Positions 44,501 to 54,672 of a stretch of DNA of 64,000 bases are shown here, in pieces. The translations under genes were made by a program, and so were the position numbers. The number at the start of each line of letters is the position of its first letter. Position 1 is the stretch's first letter. The notes beneath the pieces were generated by a model. It ran no database searches, was not told the origin of the DNA, and saw nothing but the letters and a program-made list of their open reading frames with translations. The stretch is from contig ML976673.1 in the NCBI GenBank assembly GCA_010015655.1, forward strand, positions 379,898 to 443,897, given 5' to 3'. Source of the DNA: Bimuria novae-zelandiae CBS 107.79 (lineage: Eukaryota; Ascomycota; Dothideomycetes; Pleosporales; Didymosphaeriaceae).

Positions 44501-45814
44501 ACGTGTCGCAGCACGCTAGAGGGTCATTCTGATGATGTCGAGGCGGTGGCCTTCTCACCAGACGGGCAACTAGTTGCGTCGGGATCCTGGGACAACACAG
44601 TAAGGCTCTGGGAGGCAGCGACAGGGGCGTGCTGCAGCACACTGGAGGGTCATTACTCAGGAGTCAACGCGGTGACCTTCTCTCCAGACGGGCAGCTTAT
44701 TGCGTCAGCATCCTTGGACAACACAGTACGGCTGTGGGAGGCAGCGGTAGGGACACGGAACAGTATGCTGGAGGGCCATTCTAAGTATGTTAGGGCGATA
44801 GCCTTTTCGCCGGACGGGCAACTGGTTGCGTCAGCATCCTCGGACAACACATTACGGCTGTGGGAGGCAGCAACAGGGACGTGTCGCAGCACGCTAGAGG
44901 GCCATTCCTCGCAGATCAGGGAGGTGGCTTTCTCGCCAGATGGGCAGCTGGCCATGTCGGCATCTCATGATAAGACAATACGGCTGTGGGAGGCAGCGAC
45001 AGGGACGTGTCGCAACCTGTTAGAGGGCTATGCTACGAATCTCGACACAGCAGTCTTTTCGCTAGATGGGCGACTAGTTGCATCAGCATCCGACAACAAT
45101 ACAGCACGGTTGTGGGATGTAGCGACAGGAACGTGTCGCAGCACGCTGGAGGGTCATTCCTCACAAGTCATAGCGGTGGCTCTCTCTCCAGACAGACAGT
45201 TTGTCGCGTCAGCATCCTCAGACGCCACAGTACGGCTGTGGGAGGCAGCAACAGGGACTTGTCGCAGCATACTGGAGGGCCATTCCTCTACAGTCTGGGC
45301 GGTAGCCTTCTCGCCAGACGGGCAGCTAGTTGCGTCAGGATCCGAGGACAAGACAATACGGCTGTGGGTGACAGCAACAGGAACCTGTTGCAGCATACTA
45401 GAGGGCCATTCCTCTACAATCTCGGCGGTGGCCTTTTCGCCGGACGGGCAACTAGTTGCGTCGGTATCGTGGGACAACACAATACGGCTGTGGGAGGTAG
45501 CGACTGCGACGTGTTGCAGTACGCTGGAATTTCATTCCTCCACAGTCAGCGCGGTAGCCTTCTCATCAGATGGCCGGGCCCTTCACACTGATGCAGGCGA
45601 TATATCTTTGCTGTCACCCCCAGTTGTGCTGTCGCCTCTTTGGCATCAGACGCAGTCCCCTCACATCTTTCTGCAGGGTCAGTGGATACTTCGCAACCAG
45701 CGACGCTTCCTATGGCTTCCGTCTGAGTATCGATTTGAGTCGAGCGCAGTACGCGAGGATATCGCTTGTCTAGGGCACGCGTCTGGTTGTGTGGTTTTGC
45801 TTAAAATTTTCTAG
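41517..45814 (+). CDS. fungal NLR: HeLo-like N-domain, NACHT, WD40 repeats
   Basis: Three exons: 41517..41935, 41993..43616, 43667..45814; 1396 residues. Intron 1 needs a GC-AG pair (donor GCAAGT) to join LQVDQT to DLILGFDQK; intron 2 is GTAAGT...GCAG. Residues 1-140 (MDGLSGAASVIAVIDMSAKI...) resemble the HeLo-like N-terminal domain. The NACHT NTPase has Walker A GMAGTGKST at about 217-225 and Walker B IIVIDALDE at about 319-327. From residue 751 there are 13 complete 42-residue WD40 repeats plus a partial one, then a conserved tail ending GHASGCVVLLKIF. In such proteins the repeats sense a ligand, NACHT oligomerises, and the N-domain can drive cell death (heterokaryon incompatibility or immunity). 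It is complete and lies inside the TIR island; its stop is 10 bp from transposon A's TA. Confidence 0.93.
43874..45590 (+). repeat. 126-bp tandem repeats encoding WD40 units (13 plus a partial 14th)
   Basis: Thirteen in-register 126-bp units run 43874-45511, and a shortened unit follows at 45512. Units 1 (43874) and 5 (44378) differ at only two bases; units 3 (44126) and 12 (45260) differ at about eight. Most amino-acid change falls at unit positions 10, 11, 13, 14, 27, 29, 31 and 37-39, while LEGHS, AFSPDG and RLW stay fixed. Confidence 0.95.
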
Positions 45815-45826
45815 CGTCGTACATTA

Positions 45827-48800
45827 ACGTGTCCGTGCACCCAATGCACGGATTCAGCCAATGCACGCCGAACATCCGACGCGTCAAAACTCCCTACTTT
45901 CAACACGCGATAACTCCACCAATATGGATCCAATTCAAGCTGCGATAGATGAGATCGAATCGCGAGAACCAGGAGAAGATTTTTTATATATAGAAATTGC
46001 TACCAGATATGGTGTTAATCGATCTACACTCTCACGAAGGCACCGAGGTGTTACCGCGACGCGTGCAGCCAACATAATTAATTAGCGAAAGCTTAACCCA
46101 CAGCAAGAGCAGGAGCTTGTACGATATATCAAAAGGCTCACAGAGAGACATATACCTCCTACTAGAGAGATGATACAGAATTTTGCCTCGACGATAGCAA
46201 AGGAGCCAGTCAGCGAGAGCTAGGTTACCCGCTTTATTAACCAACACAGCATTCATCTTATCTCGCAATAGACCGTCGGCATAGACAGCAATCGCTACAA
46301 AGCTAATTCAGTAGATAAATATCGCCTCTATTTTAACCTTATACACAGCAAGATCGATTAATATCGCATAGATCCTCGTCATATCTACAATATAGATGAA
46401 AAAGGTGTCCTGATCAGTATCGTTGGTAGAACAAAGAGGATATTCAGCAGACGAATGTGGGAGAAGAAGGAGGTTAGGGCATTACTCCAGGATGGCAATC
46501 GCGCGTGGATCACGCTCCTAGCATGTATCTGCGCTGATGGATCAGCTTTGCCGCCAAGCCTTATCTATAAGGCTGCCAACAAGGACATCCAATCAAGCTG
46601 GGTAGAGGATATCAAGGCAGGATATTATAAAGTCTTTATTACCTTATTATCCTCTAGCTGGACGAACAACAATATCGGGCTTGCCTAGCTTAAGCAGGTG
46701 TTTGATTACTGTATAAAAGAGAAGGCTCGACGATTATATTAACTTTTAATTATAGACGGCCACGGATCTTATGTTACTATAGACTTTATTAACTACTATA
46801 ATTAGAATAAGATCCTGCTTGCTGTCCTGCCTTCTTATTTAACTTATACACTTTAGCTACTTAATGTTGCGATGTTTAAGCCTCTATCAACAGCCTACTT
46901 AGTAGAGCTATTAAGATACCTTTATAGAAGCTAGGGCCTAGCTTCTATTACTAAAGGCGACTTCTTTCCCCTATTCTAGAATGCGTGGAAGGCCTCTTTT
47001 AAGGAATTAACTATCCTTAGCTCTTTTAGAGCTACAGGTATATCGCCACCTAATCCTACACCAAACATTAACTTTTCCAGGTCACTAAAAGGTCAATATC
47101 TATTAATTTTTTATTAAAACACGACTTAAATGCCTTCGTAAATCTATTTTCTAGCGTCCTCTTTTAGCTACAGGCGTTGTGGCAGGCGCGCTGCCCTATT
47201 TTCTCTTTTAGCTCCTTAGTAAGCTAAAATCTTTTTAAAATAGCCCGTGCGCCGCTTAGATTTTCACGTTTAGTTAAAGGCTATAACTATAGCTAAGATA
47301 AGAAGATAGTCGTGACACTCCTTACTCTTACAAGATATAGGCACCTACTAGGCCTAAATACAAAGGCTCTCTATGCGAAGAGCCATGGCACGATTTAACA
47401 AAGCACTAGCTCTTAACACCTATAATAATAAGAGCTGCCCGCAGCTCTCTAAAGACTAACTATTAGCGTCCCTAACCTAACATAACACGCAAATAAGGCA
47501 GCCAGCCTGGCCTTATATTATACGACTCTTAGGGATAAAAAAGAAGGACAGGCCTGGCTCTGCCTTCCTACTACACCTATCTCCTTCGACACAGGCATCG
47601 CCAAGCCTGGTACAAAGGCTCTCCTCGCGCAGAGCCACGGCTCCGATTCGACAGAGCACTAGCTCTCTACACCTATTTACTCTTTCCTTTTCTTTCTTCT
47701 CACAGCACTAAACTGCCTCTAAACACACACAAGGGATCCACCCTAAAGTACATATACTGCTTAGTCTCCCTAACGGGAAGGGGAGCTATAGCTTAATATA
47801 GTAATAATACCCGCGTAGGCAAGAAATGCTTTCTAAGGTAGTGCGTTAGTACTATAATTCTATAGCTTAGCACGTCGTATATGCCCTTCGGGAGGCGAGA
47901 TGGTGGACTTAATCCCTATTAACTAGATAAAAAATAAATACTAACCAACTAACCAAGCCACCTGATCCTAACCCTATCCTTAATAGGTTCACCTAGGATC
48001 AAGAATTAGGCAATAGCTCCTTATTAGGGCTTAGCAATCATAACTAAAGAAAGATAAATAGGCTTATACGCTCTACAGTAAGTAATTAAAGTAGTAAGGA
48101 TATATAGAAGCTTCGTTAATTACTCCACCACCTATCTATTAAAAATGAGCTACTTAAGCATGACAACGATGGGCTTAGGCAGGCGCTATCTATTAAGAAG
48201 AAGCGTAATAAGAAGAGTAAAGCTCTAGACCTTTAATAACGCCAGGAGTATTATGGTGGGGCTATCTTATAGTTACTAAGGAAAGTAAGGAAGGCACGTT
48301 ATTATTAATTAATTAAGGAGTAAAAGGATAAGCAGTAGCAGCTTTAAAAAATAAAGATAGCAGAGCTAAAGAAGGCAGCTAAGCTATATAAGGAGAAAAT
48401 CTAGCAAGAAAAGCGTGCAGCGAGAGAGGCAGCGAAGAAGGCAAAGGAGAAGAAGAGAGCTGAAAAGGTAGCTCAGCGCACTGCCCAGAAGTCTGCCGAT
48501 AACGCTAAAAAGGCTCTATAACTATCCTAAAGGAGTAAGAGAAAAGCTTCTTAGCCATCTCCACAGAGCAGAAAGCGTCAGAAACGTGTTGTTGATGCTA
48601 CGGATGTTGGGGAGGCCTTAAAGGGCGCATCTGCTGCCCTAACCAAATCCACACGGAGCGGCCGCGACGTCAAGCTTCTAGATAGATTTAAATAGTGCAA
48701 ATAAATCGCAGCTATCAATTTACTATCCTAGTAGAAAATCTTATAATAATATTGTTTGTGGGTGGTTCTGCAGCCTTATTTCTAATAGAGCGTTTATGGT

Positions 48801-48847
48801 GTTCGGCGTGCATTGGCTGAATCCGTGCATTGGGTGCACGGACACGT
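45827..48847 (+). mobile_element. element A: pogo-like DNA transposon, RIP-decayed, 3021 bp
   Basis: Ends are long inverted repeats beginning ACGTGTCCGTGCACCCAATG, near-perfect for about 48 bp, with TA on both sides (45825-45826 and 48848-48849). The inside reads as a degenerate transposase from MDPIQAAIDEIESREPGEDF (ATG 45924) through NIDEKGVLIS and IDGHGSYVT to a Lys-rich C-terminus ending near 48693. It is broken by many TAG/TAA codons standing where Gln is expected. The third catalytic Asp reads Asn (LNVAMFKPL). TpA excess and CAG-to-TAG changes are the RIP pattern. It inserted immediately 3' of the NLR. Confidence 0.9.
47059..47970 (+). mobile_element. 0.9-kb nested insertion in element A, non-LTR-retroelement-like
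   Basis: The transposase reading ATGISPPNP stops at 47058 and resumes as NPILNRF after 47962. The intervening 912 bp are flanked by GCCACCTAATCCTA (47045-47058) and GCCACCTGATCCTA (47957-47970), a 14-bp target duplication. The 3' end before the second copy is A-rich and carries tandem CTAACCAA units, as in non-LTR retrotransposon or SINE tails. There is no coding capacity. Two related ~65-bp modules (47360 and 47612) each contain a 6-bp stem of GGCTCT paired with AGAGCC. Confidence 0.7.
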
Positions 48848-48849
48848 TA

Positions 48850-51847
48850 ACGTGTCCGTGCGCGTGATGCGCGGGCAACACCAAAACACCCTTAACTTCA
48901 ACACGCGACAACTCCACTAATATAGATCTAATTTAAGCTACGATTAATAATATTAAATTGTTAAAGCTAGGCAAAACTTTCTCGTACACAAAAACTGCTA
49001 CTAAATATGGTGTTATATAGTCTACATTAATCCAAAGGCATAGAGGAATAACGCGCCCTACATAAGTCAAGAACTCTAGCCAGCAAAAGCTTACCCCACA
49101 GCAAGAGGAGGAGCTTGTACGATATATTAAAAGACTCACAGAGAGACATATACCTCCTACTAGAGAGATGATACGGAACTTTGCCTCAATAATAGTAAAG
49201 GAGCCAGTTAGCGAGAGCTAGGTTACCCGCTTTATTAACTAACATAGCATTCATTTTATCTCGCAATAGACCGTCGGGATAGATAGCAATCGCTATAACG
49301 CTAATTTAGTAGATAAATATCGCCTCTATTTTAACCTTCTATATAGTAAGATAGATTAATATCGCATAGATCCTCGTTATATCTACAATATGGATAAAAA
49401 AGGCGTCCTAATTAGTATTGTTAGTAGATCAAAGAGAATATTCAGCAGACGAATGTGGGAGAAGAAGGAGGTTAGAGCATTACTCTAAGATGGCAATCGC
49501 GCATGGATTACGCTCCTGGCATGTATTTGCGCTAATGGATTAGCTCTGTCGCTAAGCCTTATCTATGAGGCTGCCAATAAGGGCATCCAATCAAGCTGGG
49601 TAGAGGATATCAAGGCAGGATATTATAAAGTCTTTATTACCTTATCATCCTCTAGCTAGACAAACAACGATATTGGACTTGCCTGGCTTAAGCAGGTGTT
49701 TAATCGCTGTATAAAAGAGAAGGCTTGACGATTATATCAACTTTTAATCCTAAATAGCTATAGCTCCCACATTACTATAGACTTTATTAACTACTATAAC
49801 TAGAATAAGATCCTGCTTACTATTCTACCTCCTTATTTAACTTATACGCTTTAGCCACTTGACGTTACGATGTTTAAGCCTCTATTAATAGCCTACTTAG
49901 TAGAGCTATTAAATTACCTTTATAGAAGCTAAGGCTTAGCTTTTATCACTAAAGGCGACTTCTTCCTACTATTCTAGAATGCGTGGAAGGCCTCCTTTAA
50001 GGAATTAATTATCCTCAGCTCTTTTAGAGCCACAGGCATATCGCCACCTAATCCTACACTAAACATTAACTTTTCCAGGTCACCAAAAGGTCGATATCCA
50101 TTAATTTTTCGTTAAAACATAACTTAAATACCTTCGTAAATCTATTTTCTAGCGTTATCTTTTAACTTTAGGCGTTATAGCAGGCGCGCTACCCTATTTT
50201 CTCTTTTAGCTCCTTAGTAAGCTAAAATCTTTTTAAAATAGCCCGTGCGCCGCTTAGATTTTCACGTTTAGTTAAAGGCTATAATTATAGCTAAGATAAA
50301 GAGATAGTTATAACACTTCTTACTTTTGCAAGATATAGGCACCTGCTAGGCCTAAATATAAAGGCTCTCCATACGAAGAGCTATGGCACGATTTAATAGA
50401 GCACTAGCTCTTAACACCTATAATAATAAGAGCTACCCGCAGCTCTCTAAAGACTAACTATTAGCGTCCCTAACCTAACACAACACGCAAACAAGGCAGC
50501 CAGCCTAGCCTTATATTATACGACTCTTAGGGATAAAGAAGGACAGGCCTAGCTCTGCCTTCCTACTATACCTATCTCCTTCGACACAGGCATCGCCAAG
50601 CCTGGTACAAAGGCTCTCCTCGCGCAGAGCCACGGCTCTAATTTAATAGAGCACCAGCTCTTTATACCTATTTACTCTTTCCTTTTCTTTCTTCTTACAG
50701 CACTAAACTGCCTCTAAACACACATAAGGAATTTACTCTAATATATATACACTGCTTAGTCTCCCTAACGGGAAGGGGAGCTATAGCTTAAAATAGTAAC
50801 AATACCCGCGCAGGCAAGAAATGCTTTCTAAGGTAGTATATTAGTACTATAATTCTATAGCTTAGCACGTCGTATATACCCTTCGGGAGGCGAGATAGTG
50901 GACTTAATCCCTATTAACTAGACGAAAAATAAATACTAACCAACCAACTAACCAAGCCACCTAATCCTAATTCTATCCTTAATAGGTTCACCTAGGATCA
51001 AGAATCAGGCGATAACTCCTTATTAAGGCTTAGTAATTATAACTAGAGAAAGATAGATAGGCTTATACAATTAGCAGTAAAGAAATAAGGTAGTTAAAAT
51101 ATAAAAAAGCTTCGTTAATTACTCTACTATCTATCTGTTAAAAATGAGCTGCTTAAGCATAATAATAATAGGCTTAAGCAGGCGCTATCTATTAAGAAAA
51201 AACGTAAGAAGAAGGGTAAAACTCTAGACCTTTAATAGCGCTAGGAGTATTATAGTAGGGCTATCTTGTAGTTACTAAGGAAAGTAAGGGAGGCACGTTA
51301 TTATTAATTAATTAAAGAGCAGGAAGATAAGCAATAGTAGCTTTAAAAAGTAAAAATAGTAGAGCTAAAGAAGGTAGCTAAGCTATATAAGGAGAAAATA
51401 TAGCAGGAAAAGCGTGCTGCGCGAGAGGCAGCTAAGAAGGCGAAGGAGAAGGAGAGGGCTGAAAAGGCTGCTCAGCGCGCTGCCCAGAAGTCTGCCCGCG
51501 ACGCTGAAAAAGCTCTACAAGTATCCCAAAAGGGTAAGAGAAAGGCCTCTCAGCCATCTCTACAGAGCAGAAAGCGTCAGAAACGTGGTGTGGATGCTGC
51601 AGATATTGGGGAGGCCTCAGAGGGCGCATCTGCTGCCCCGAGCAAATCTACACGCAGCGGCCGCGACGTTAAGCTTCCAGATAGATTTAAATAGTGCAAA
51701 TGAATCGCAGCTATCAAATTACTACCCTGCAAGAAAAATCTCGTGATAATATTGATCGTGGGTGGTGCTGTAGCCTTGTTTTTAATGGAGCGTTTTTGGT
51801 GTTGCCCGCGCATCACGCGAATCCGCGCATCACGCGCACGGACACGT
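48850..51847 (+). mobile_element. element B: second pogo-like copy, RIP-decayed, 2998 bp
   Basis: It begins ACGTGTCCGTGCGCGTGATG directly after the TA (48848-48849) that ends element A, and ends at 51847 before TA 51848-51849. It has the same orientation and content as A and closely similar sequence, but is more decayed, with more TAG/TAA. The C-terminal transposase part stays readable at about 51400-51690. The left TIR has one repeat unit (GCGTGATGCGCGG) where the right TIR has two, so about 17 bp were lost on the left. It carries the same 0.9-kb nested insertion as A. Confidence 0.9.
50057..50969 (+). mobile_element. 0.9-kb nested insertion in element B
   Basis: Same position in the transposase as in element A. 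The flanking 14-bp duplication GCCACCTAATCCTA is exact here (50043-50056 and 50956-50969). The tail has CTAACCAACCAACTAACCAA, one short unit more than in A, the kind of tail-length change seen in tandem-repeat tails. The insertion therefore predates the split of A and B. Confidence 0.7.
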
Positions 51848-51849
51848 TA

Positions 51850-52066
51850 ACGGCCTGATCTCACGATAAGCATAGTGCAAAATTTATAAGACATACTAGA
51901 CAACTAATTCTACTGCAAGATCCATATTCTGATAGCAGTTTCCTTCGAGGACAACCCTAGCGTTAGAGTTCATACGCTCAAACTACCTCTCAGAGCTAAG
52001 CCACAGTCCTGACAGCCGCTAGAAATAGATTACGCGGCGATGATGACATAAGAGGTGCGGAGCCGC
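51850..52066. other. spacer between elements B and C
   Basis: About 215 bp without a gene or recognised repeat. It is probably original sequence of the TIR island or its cargo's 3' flank. Confidence 0.4.
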
Positions 52067-53733
52067 CACCAGGTGGCGAGCTAATTCGTGATCGGTTTAT
52101 GTAAGCACAACCGCCAAATTTTGTTCTCCTATAGTAATCACCATACAAAGTCGAAATTCCAAGGTTCTTGACGCATATTAACTTGATTTTAAGGCTAAAC
52201 TTAATTTTAAAGCTTAAATCTGACGCGTAGAGCTTAGATTTGGTGTTGAGATCTTAGAATCTCTATAGTATGTAGGATATGTACAGTATATTCACCAGCG
52301 TTGTGAGCGTATCTTCTCGCCGCCAGTTTCTATAAGCCTTTGGCAGCGATCTGGCATCTCCTCAATAAGCTCCCTGATCTTATTGATAGAGATCTCATCC
52401 CATATTTGCCGTAGTATATCCTTGAGGTGTTTTGTAGTCCTATCCTAAGGCGTCTCACCTTTATATAGCTTGTGGAGACGCCTTTTAGCCTTTTCTTTAA
52501 GGATGAGCTAGCATCCTTTTGTAGGATTAAGATCTAGTAACCTCCTTAGGTGTATAAGGAGCCGCACTCCTTGAGATATCTTAAATATACGCGCAACGTT
52601 GTGTTTTAATCTTATATTATATAACAGGTTATTATCTTCTTATAAAATAAGATATTTATAAGGATTACGAGTGCGCGCGTCGTTAAGGATTTTAATATAC
52701 GTAGGTAGTATATGCTCTGTATAGTAGGCTTGCGTTATATGGTTCCCCTGAGGATCTACGTCGACTTTGGGAGGCTTATAAGCCTCCCATTCTTGTACGC
52801 GCTTTTCGTACTGCTAAGAGGACTCATACATCCTTTTGCGAGGTTTCGGCGGAGGCTTAATAACTATAGGCATCTCTTTGTCGTTGTTATAAAAGTAGAG
52901 CTCTAATTTAAAGTCCCAGTTGACGCAGGCGTACATGTGTAAAACCTGACCCCTAGGAGCGCTCCAAGGCTGCATATTAGTGACTTTTCTATATCGTTTT
53001 TGTTGCCCGCGTCGACGCAGCTGACGAGGCTTTTAGAGGCGCTTATATAGGTTAAAATAAGCCTCCTTAGTAAAGAAAACTTGATCCTAGTAACCTATAA
53101 TAGGCAGATTCTTATTCTACTAGCTATACTATACGCGCGTAGCTTTGTTGGCGTCTGTTAAAGGATTACTATAGGGCGCTATGTACATGTAAGCGTTAAG
53201 TCGTTAACTAAAGTTATATTATAACTAACGCTTAGAGAGCTTAACGCTATACTTTTTAGCTTAATAGGTAAGTAGGCGTTAACTATAAGGATTCTCCTTA
53301 GGCTCTACTATATATTTAAGAACTTATATAGGCGTTTAAAAAGCTCTCCCGAGCTTATTATTATTAAGCTTAGCTAAAGGCTTGCGCGTACGCCTTTGCG
53401 CGATCTCTATACCTAGCTTACGTTATTAACGCCTCTAACGTCTGCCTGTAGCCTTAGAGATTTAAAATAGCTTGTTAACGTCGTTAATAGTCTCGCTATT
53501 CGCCTAGTGGCTATAATAGTATAGGTAGGCTGATTTCGTAGGCGTAGTATATTAGATATTAGGTTTAGAGCGTTTAGGCGTTCGCGGCGCGTCGATTAAG
53601 CTGCTTATCGTAGGAATCGGACGAGATTTGGGTGATTGGTGTAAGGGTGAAGTTTTGTTGTAGATGGAGGGGCTGTTGTTGATGGCTAGTGCTGCTTACG
53701 TACACCGATCACGAATTAGCTCGCCACCTGGTG
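52067..53733 (-). mobile_element. element C: Tc1/mariner-like transposon, RIP-decayed, 1667 bp
   Basis: 41-bp inverted repeats start CACCAGGTGGCGAGCTAATT (52067-52107 and 53693-53733), differing at about two positions. On the minus strand a degenerate Tc1-type transposase is readable: SETINDVNKLF (helix-turn-helix part), then DQVFFTKEAYF, an EDNN block where EDGxPSH is usual, and the C-terminal signature KIRELIEEMPDRCQRLIETGGEKIRSQ. Many TAG/TAA codons stand where Gln would be. The flanks do not show the TA expected for this superfamily; only GCC is common to both sides. Confidence 0.85.
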
Positions 53734-54101
53734 CCGCTGGGCGCGAGCCGAGGTACTAATCACCACAGCAATCTTGCGTGAACATGGGCGTCGCAGCGAC
53801 CATGAAGCAAGACATGCTTTGCTGTGTTGTTATATAATTACCAGGACATAACAGCACTGTTTCATAGGTATCGTAGGCGCTAGGAGCGTCAGGGAGGCAC
53901 TGCAGCAAAGCAGGACTATTAGATACAAAAAGAAGACTGCTTGTAACTTTTGCGTAGAGCCGGCAATAACGACGTATTTTTTAGAAAGAAGGATTAAGAA
54001 TTGTTTATAGGTAGCCTAAGTATATTAATAATACTGTCTGATAGCTAATAGCGATATGTGCGAGGAATGTGGTCTGTTTGAATTCGCAGTACCCCTCGTT
54101 T
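53734..54101. other. right interior of the TIR island
   Basis: About 370 bp with no gene. It leads into the right TIR and has no similarity to the left subterminal region beyond the TIR itself. Confidence 0.4.
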
Positions 54102-54142
54102 GTCCCAGCACGGCGGGTGTCCCAGCACACAGGGAGGGACGT
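54102..54142 (-). repeat. right terminal inverted repeat of the 15.3-kb island
   Basis: Inverse complement of 38828-38868 with three mismatches. It ends GGGAGGGACGT followed by TA at 54143-54144. Confidence 0.85.
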
Positions 54143-54245
54143 TAAGTCAGATAAAACACTTCCATTTAACATTGTCCTAGTCCTGCGTATTACGCCAGGA
54201 TAAAGCAACACAGTGGCTGACACCTACTTTATACCTAGCCGTCCG
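54143..54245 (+). repeat. dispersed LTR-like repeat fragment, copy 3
   Basis: Aligns to copy 2 (32901) from the GTTA at the TIR boundary: ...ATTGTCCTAGTCCTG, CCAGGATAAAGC, ACAGTGGCTGACACC, then TTATACCTAGCCGTCCGG. It starts exactly where the TIR island ends, so the island may have inserted at the edge of, or into, this repeat. The remaining sequence to 54672 has no gene. Confidence 0.5.
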
Positions 54246-54672
54246 GCACTTCGAGTGCAAAAGTCAGCAAAGCCAAAACCTATAACTAACAATCTAGTAA
54301 CTATTTCACCGCTCATATTACTCTTTCTTATATTTTTAGTAGCGCGCAAGCGAGCCACGGATACGATAAGGCAGCAGTCCCCACGCAGGAACCTGTTGGG
54401 ATTAAACTCCATCATTCTTATAACTCAGGATGGCTGTCAAGCAATACCAAAGGAACTACATTTGAAAAAGTTGCGTTAATTTTGGCTCGTGACGCCGCTG
54501 CGATGCTATCAGATATGCAAACTAAACACATAATAGCGGCCGTAATGCTCTCATATAGCTTGCTTTTTTGTTGGACGTCGGTAACCGCGAGGCTTCACAT
54601 CCGTTCCTCGTTTTACTTATTTTGCAAAGCGTCGTTGAGGCAGCAATGCCACCAATCTCCCTTATCTGACGG
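54246..54672. other. intergenic, nothing recognised
   Basis: About 430 bp between the repeat fragment and the end of the nucleotidyltransferase gene. Short ORFs only. Confidence 0.45.

Larger units (their letters stand above)
38828..54142. mobile_element. putative 15.3-kb TIR transposon carrying an NLR gene
   Basis: The left end (38828-38868) starts ACGTCCCTCCCTGCGTGCTG. The right end (54102-54142) is its inverse complement, with 38 of 41 bases identical. Both ends are flanked by TA (38826-38827 and 54143-54144), the target duplication of Tc1/mariner/pogo elements. Inside are an intact DD35D pogo-type transposase, a complete NLR, and younger nested insertions A, B and C, which account for about 7.7 kb. 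Removing these leaves about 7.6 kb. No closer right end is seen after the transposase. That the two ends form one element, rather than two separate copies in opposite orientation, is inference. Confidence 0.6.

Noticed and set aside
43957..45480. Long repeated open frames on both alternative frames of the WD40 region
   Set aside because: They are antisense or shifted shadows of the 126-bp tandem repeat and repeat only because the gene does.
38828..54142. Starship-type giant element
   Set aside because: No DUF3435 tyrosine-recombinase captain at either end; the TA duplication and DDE transposase point to pogo/Tc1-mariner instead.
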